Source: Rhynchopus sp. YZ270_cl-10
Taxonomy: Eukaryota; Euglenozoa; Diplonemea; Diplonemida; Diplonemidae
DNA: 64,000 nt
Direction of reading: 5' to 3'
Assembly (NCBI GenBank): GCA_964035575.1
Contig: OZ037839.1
Coordinates: forward strand, 1,501,220-1,565,219
Shown here: in pieces, positions 61,953 to 64,000 of the stretch
How positions within the stretch are numbered: position 1 is the stretch's first letter
Layout: every line of letters starts with the position of its first letter
Made by a program: the position numbers and the translations under genes
The notes under the pieces: generated by a model
Told to the model about the DNA's origin: nothing
Seen by the model: only the letters and a program-made list of their open reading frames with translations
The model's database searches: none

Positions 61953-62246
61953 TTTCCTTCACATTCCCGCAAACCTTGAAAAATCTTGACACACCAAAAA
62001 CACCTGCATATTTTTTTTTCCCTACCATAATTTTTTTTTCTTCATAATTTTTTTGGGGTAATTATCATAACACCCACGTTACTACATTTACGATAATACC
62101 CACTGGGTATTATCGTAAACTTTTTGGGTATTATCGTAAACTTTTTGGGTATTATCGTAAACTTTTTGGGTATTATCGTAAACTTTTTGGGTATTAGTTT
62201 TGGGTATTATCGTAAACTTTTTGGGTATTACCCAGGTTGGGTAGTA

Positions 62247-62424
62247 CCCAGGCACCCAGGCACCCAGGCACCCAGGCACCCAGGCACCCAGGCACCCAGG
62301 CACCCAGGCACCCAGGCACCCAGGCACCCAGGCACCCAGGCACCCAGGCACCCAGGCACCCAGGCACCCAGGCACCCAGGCACCCAGGCACCCAGGCACC
62401 CAGGTACCCAGGTACCCAGGTACC
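62247..62424 (+). repeat. About 19 copies of CCCAGGCA, then CCCAGGTA
   Basis: An 8-bp array directly inside the left end of the second MULE-related element, at the position of the ATACCCAG array in the first. The last three units switch to CCCAGGTA. Confidence 0.93.
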
Positions 62425-62451
62425 CAGGTCCAGGTCCAGGAACAGGTACCC

Positions 62452-63628
62452 AGGAACAGGAAAAAAGTCGTGAAAGAGCAACCACAGCTCCACATGACAA
62501 ACACAAAAGTGTCCAGTCACATGGGGCATTCATGCACTGAGGAGATAATGATCCAACAATTTACAAGAAAGATTACTTAACCTACTGCTGGAAATTGCCA
62601 GGTCGTAGTAACACACAAAGTGTGCCTCCGTTCGGGAAGACCGGATATTCTAGAGACCAAAAAGGCCTCAAGAATATCTTCCGGTAGTCAAGGTAGAACC
62701 GAGTGAACGGCCCAAGACCCCCGTGGAGAAGTTAAATGTTGTAATGCTATCAGGTAGAAACTGCGAACACTGTCTTACCCTCCTCAATGCATGGTGGAAG
62801 ATGTCTTACACAACCAATATCCTGTACCCAGGTACCCATATTCCCAGACCCACGCAGTACCACGTCGCAGTACTACGCAAAATTTACCACCAGACCCTGT
62901 CTTCGTGCACCTTAAGTACAACGCCGCAGACAGGCCAAACATGCGTTGGACTCAGAGGAATGCCCGCTGTGCAGGTATCATGAGAACCAACTCCCAGCAA
63001 CAAGGGGCGCCTTTTGGCGGGCGTTGTTGAGGGTGTTTGGGGTGCAAAGTTTTCCACAATTTTGATGCGCGGGTACAGAAGTGTTGTCTTGTTCTTTCAT
63101 CTCTAGGAATGTAAATGTCAATCGCGTTTAACTACCACTAGGGCTTGTTCAGTGAACCCACAAGGGGTCGAAGGGGGTTGGTTATCCCATATCTATCAAA
63201 GGTTGTGTCGACCAGGCGAAACCACTATGTTACGCTGTACGTTGTTAAATCCGAAGAAATAACACTTTAGCAGCCGCAGGAAGTTTGCTAAAAAGAGTGC
63301 CTCACGCTACACAAACCACCACCCGCGATTGACTTAGATGTTATAACAAAGAGAATTCAGAACAAAACAACACCCTGCCCCATACACACTAAATTGTCAT
63401 GCTTCAAGAGCATGCCTGGGCCAAAATTACTATGACGAAAAGGCAACAAGACCACCCACAAGGAGTGTGAAATGTGCACTGGTTTTCTGGGGGAACGCAA
63501 TATTTTCTTGTGTCTAGTCCTCCGCGAGCAGAGGACAGACTTTCCGGAAGGTTGCCAAAGTCGAATTTCTTGCACTAGCTATGCTCCCTGGGTTAATGGC
63601 TATAGCAGTGACTGACTAAATGTTCCCA
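62452..63628 (+). repeat. MULE interior module R1, copy 2
   Basis: Almost identical to 22525-23690; differences are scattered single bases and small indels (for example TGGTGGAAGATGTCTTACAC against TGGTGGTTGATGTCTTCCAC). Confidence 0.88.
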
Positions 63629-64000
63629 CCCAGGTCTTCGTATGTTGAGGTGTAGAATGTCGGAGACGGAGAAGCGCAATCGCTGATGCAGTTCAGATTT
63701 CGCGATCCTGTGATGAGTGTAAATGTGGGTGTAATTAAGTTATGTCGCTTGGAGAAAGATTAATTGTTAATTGTCAAGAAAAATGGTTACCCTGAATTTG
63801 AGGATGTAAGACAGGGATGCAAAAAGTTGTGTAAAAAAAACCCCCCCCCCCATATATTTAGTGAAAATTGTATTTTCTCTGGGGTCGATGAAACCATACC
63901 TTGTCTGCACATTCACCAGCGTGCGAGCGCCTCTGATACCTTGCGCGAGTAGCCAGCTAAATCACATCGTACCTGGGTACCTGGGTAATACCCAAAAAGT

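Larger units (their letters stand above)
62055..64000. mobile_element. Second MULE-related element, right end beyond the window
   Basis: The left end has five to six GGGTATTATCGTAAAC units (62101-62230), then a CCCAGGCA array, then module R1 (62452-63628) and a short flank homologous to 28256-28310 (TGCAGTTCAGAT, CGATCCTGTGATG). The window ends in ACCTGGGTACCTGGGTAATA then CCCAAAAAGT, the reverse complement of the inner left repeat, so the right terminal repeat starts here. No transposase gene lies inside; it is about 2 kb and non-autonomous. The outer repeats differ from the 21896 element although the interior is almost the same. Confidence 0.75.

Noticed and set aside
60186-61989. Long open frames of 478 and 553 codons over the GTACT array
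   Set aside because: A 5-bp repeat without a stop codon stays open in all forward frames; this is satellite DNA.

Overview
This looks like nuclear DNA from a unicellular eukaryote. The evidence is a eukaryotic-type tRNA-Ser(TGA), a formin and a class I phosphoinositide 3-kinase with long uninterrupted reading frames, eukaryotic hAT and Mutator-like (MULE) DNA transposons, and no bacterial operon structure. Every host gene recognised lies on the + strand, the genes show no introns, and polypyrimidine tracts followed by AG precede the start codons. That resembles the directional, trans-spliced gene arrays of Euglenozoa (kinetoplastid type), but it is an inference; no spliced-leader gene was identified.

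Layout. 1-14.8 kb: a gene desert of T- and A-tracts with small inverted-repeat elements (MITEs), a full-length hAT transposon (2317-5687), a four-copy 262-bp tandem repeat and several dispersed structured motifs. 14.9-18.1 kb: a class I PI3K catalytic subunit. 18.6-29.1 kb: a nested insertion, in which a second hAT copy (three differences from the first seen by eye) was split by a 7.17-kb MULE. The target duplications can be read directly: 8 bp for each hAT copy and 9 bp for the MULE. The MULE encodes a transposase that ends in a cysteine-protease-like domain and a SAP-like segment. 29.3-30.9 kb: a short FH1-FH2 formin whose upstream region took the composite insertion. 31-33.5 kb: dispersed motifs, an array of G:C hairpins and a tRNA-Ser gene.

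34.4-45.7 kb and 55.9-59.5 kb: six head-to-tail paralogues of an intracellular-looking protein with a ubiquitin-like N-terminus, about 12 BspA/TpLRR-type leucine-rich repeats and a charged tail. Differences between paralogues concentrate in a few codons per repeat. Repeats have been lost by exchange between repeats, and some copies are broken by frameshifts or insertions, including two tandem 604-bp insertions at one site. Between them lie a GIY-YIG protein gene and a Nudix-like gene whose front is an LRR fragment.

45.7-55.9 kb: a graveyard of repeats containing MULE-interior fragments, a probable hAT C-terminal relic, arrays of short perfect palindromes and large inverted modules. 60.4-64 kb: 231 uninterrupted copies of GTACT, an 18-copy 9-mer, and the left part of a second MULE-related element that runs off the window.

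The most unusual features are the diversifying LRR family, the protease-bearing MULE with TACCCAG arrays next to its terminal repeats, and the dispersed structured motifs in the gene-poor DNA.
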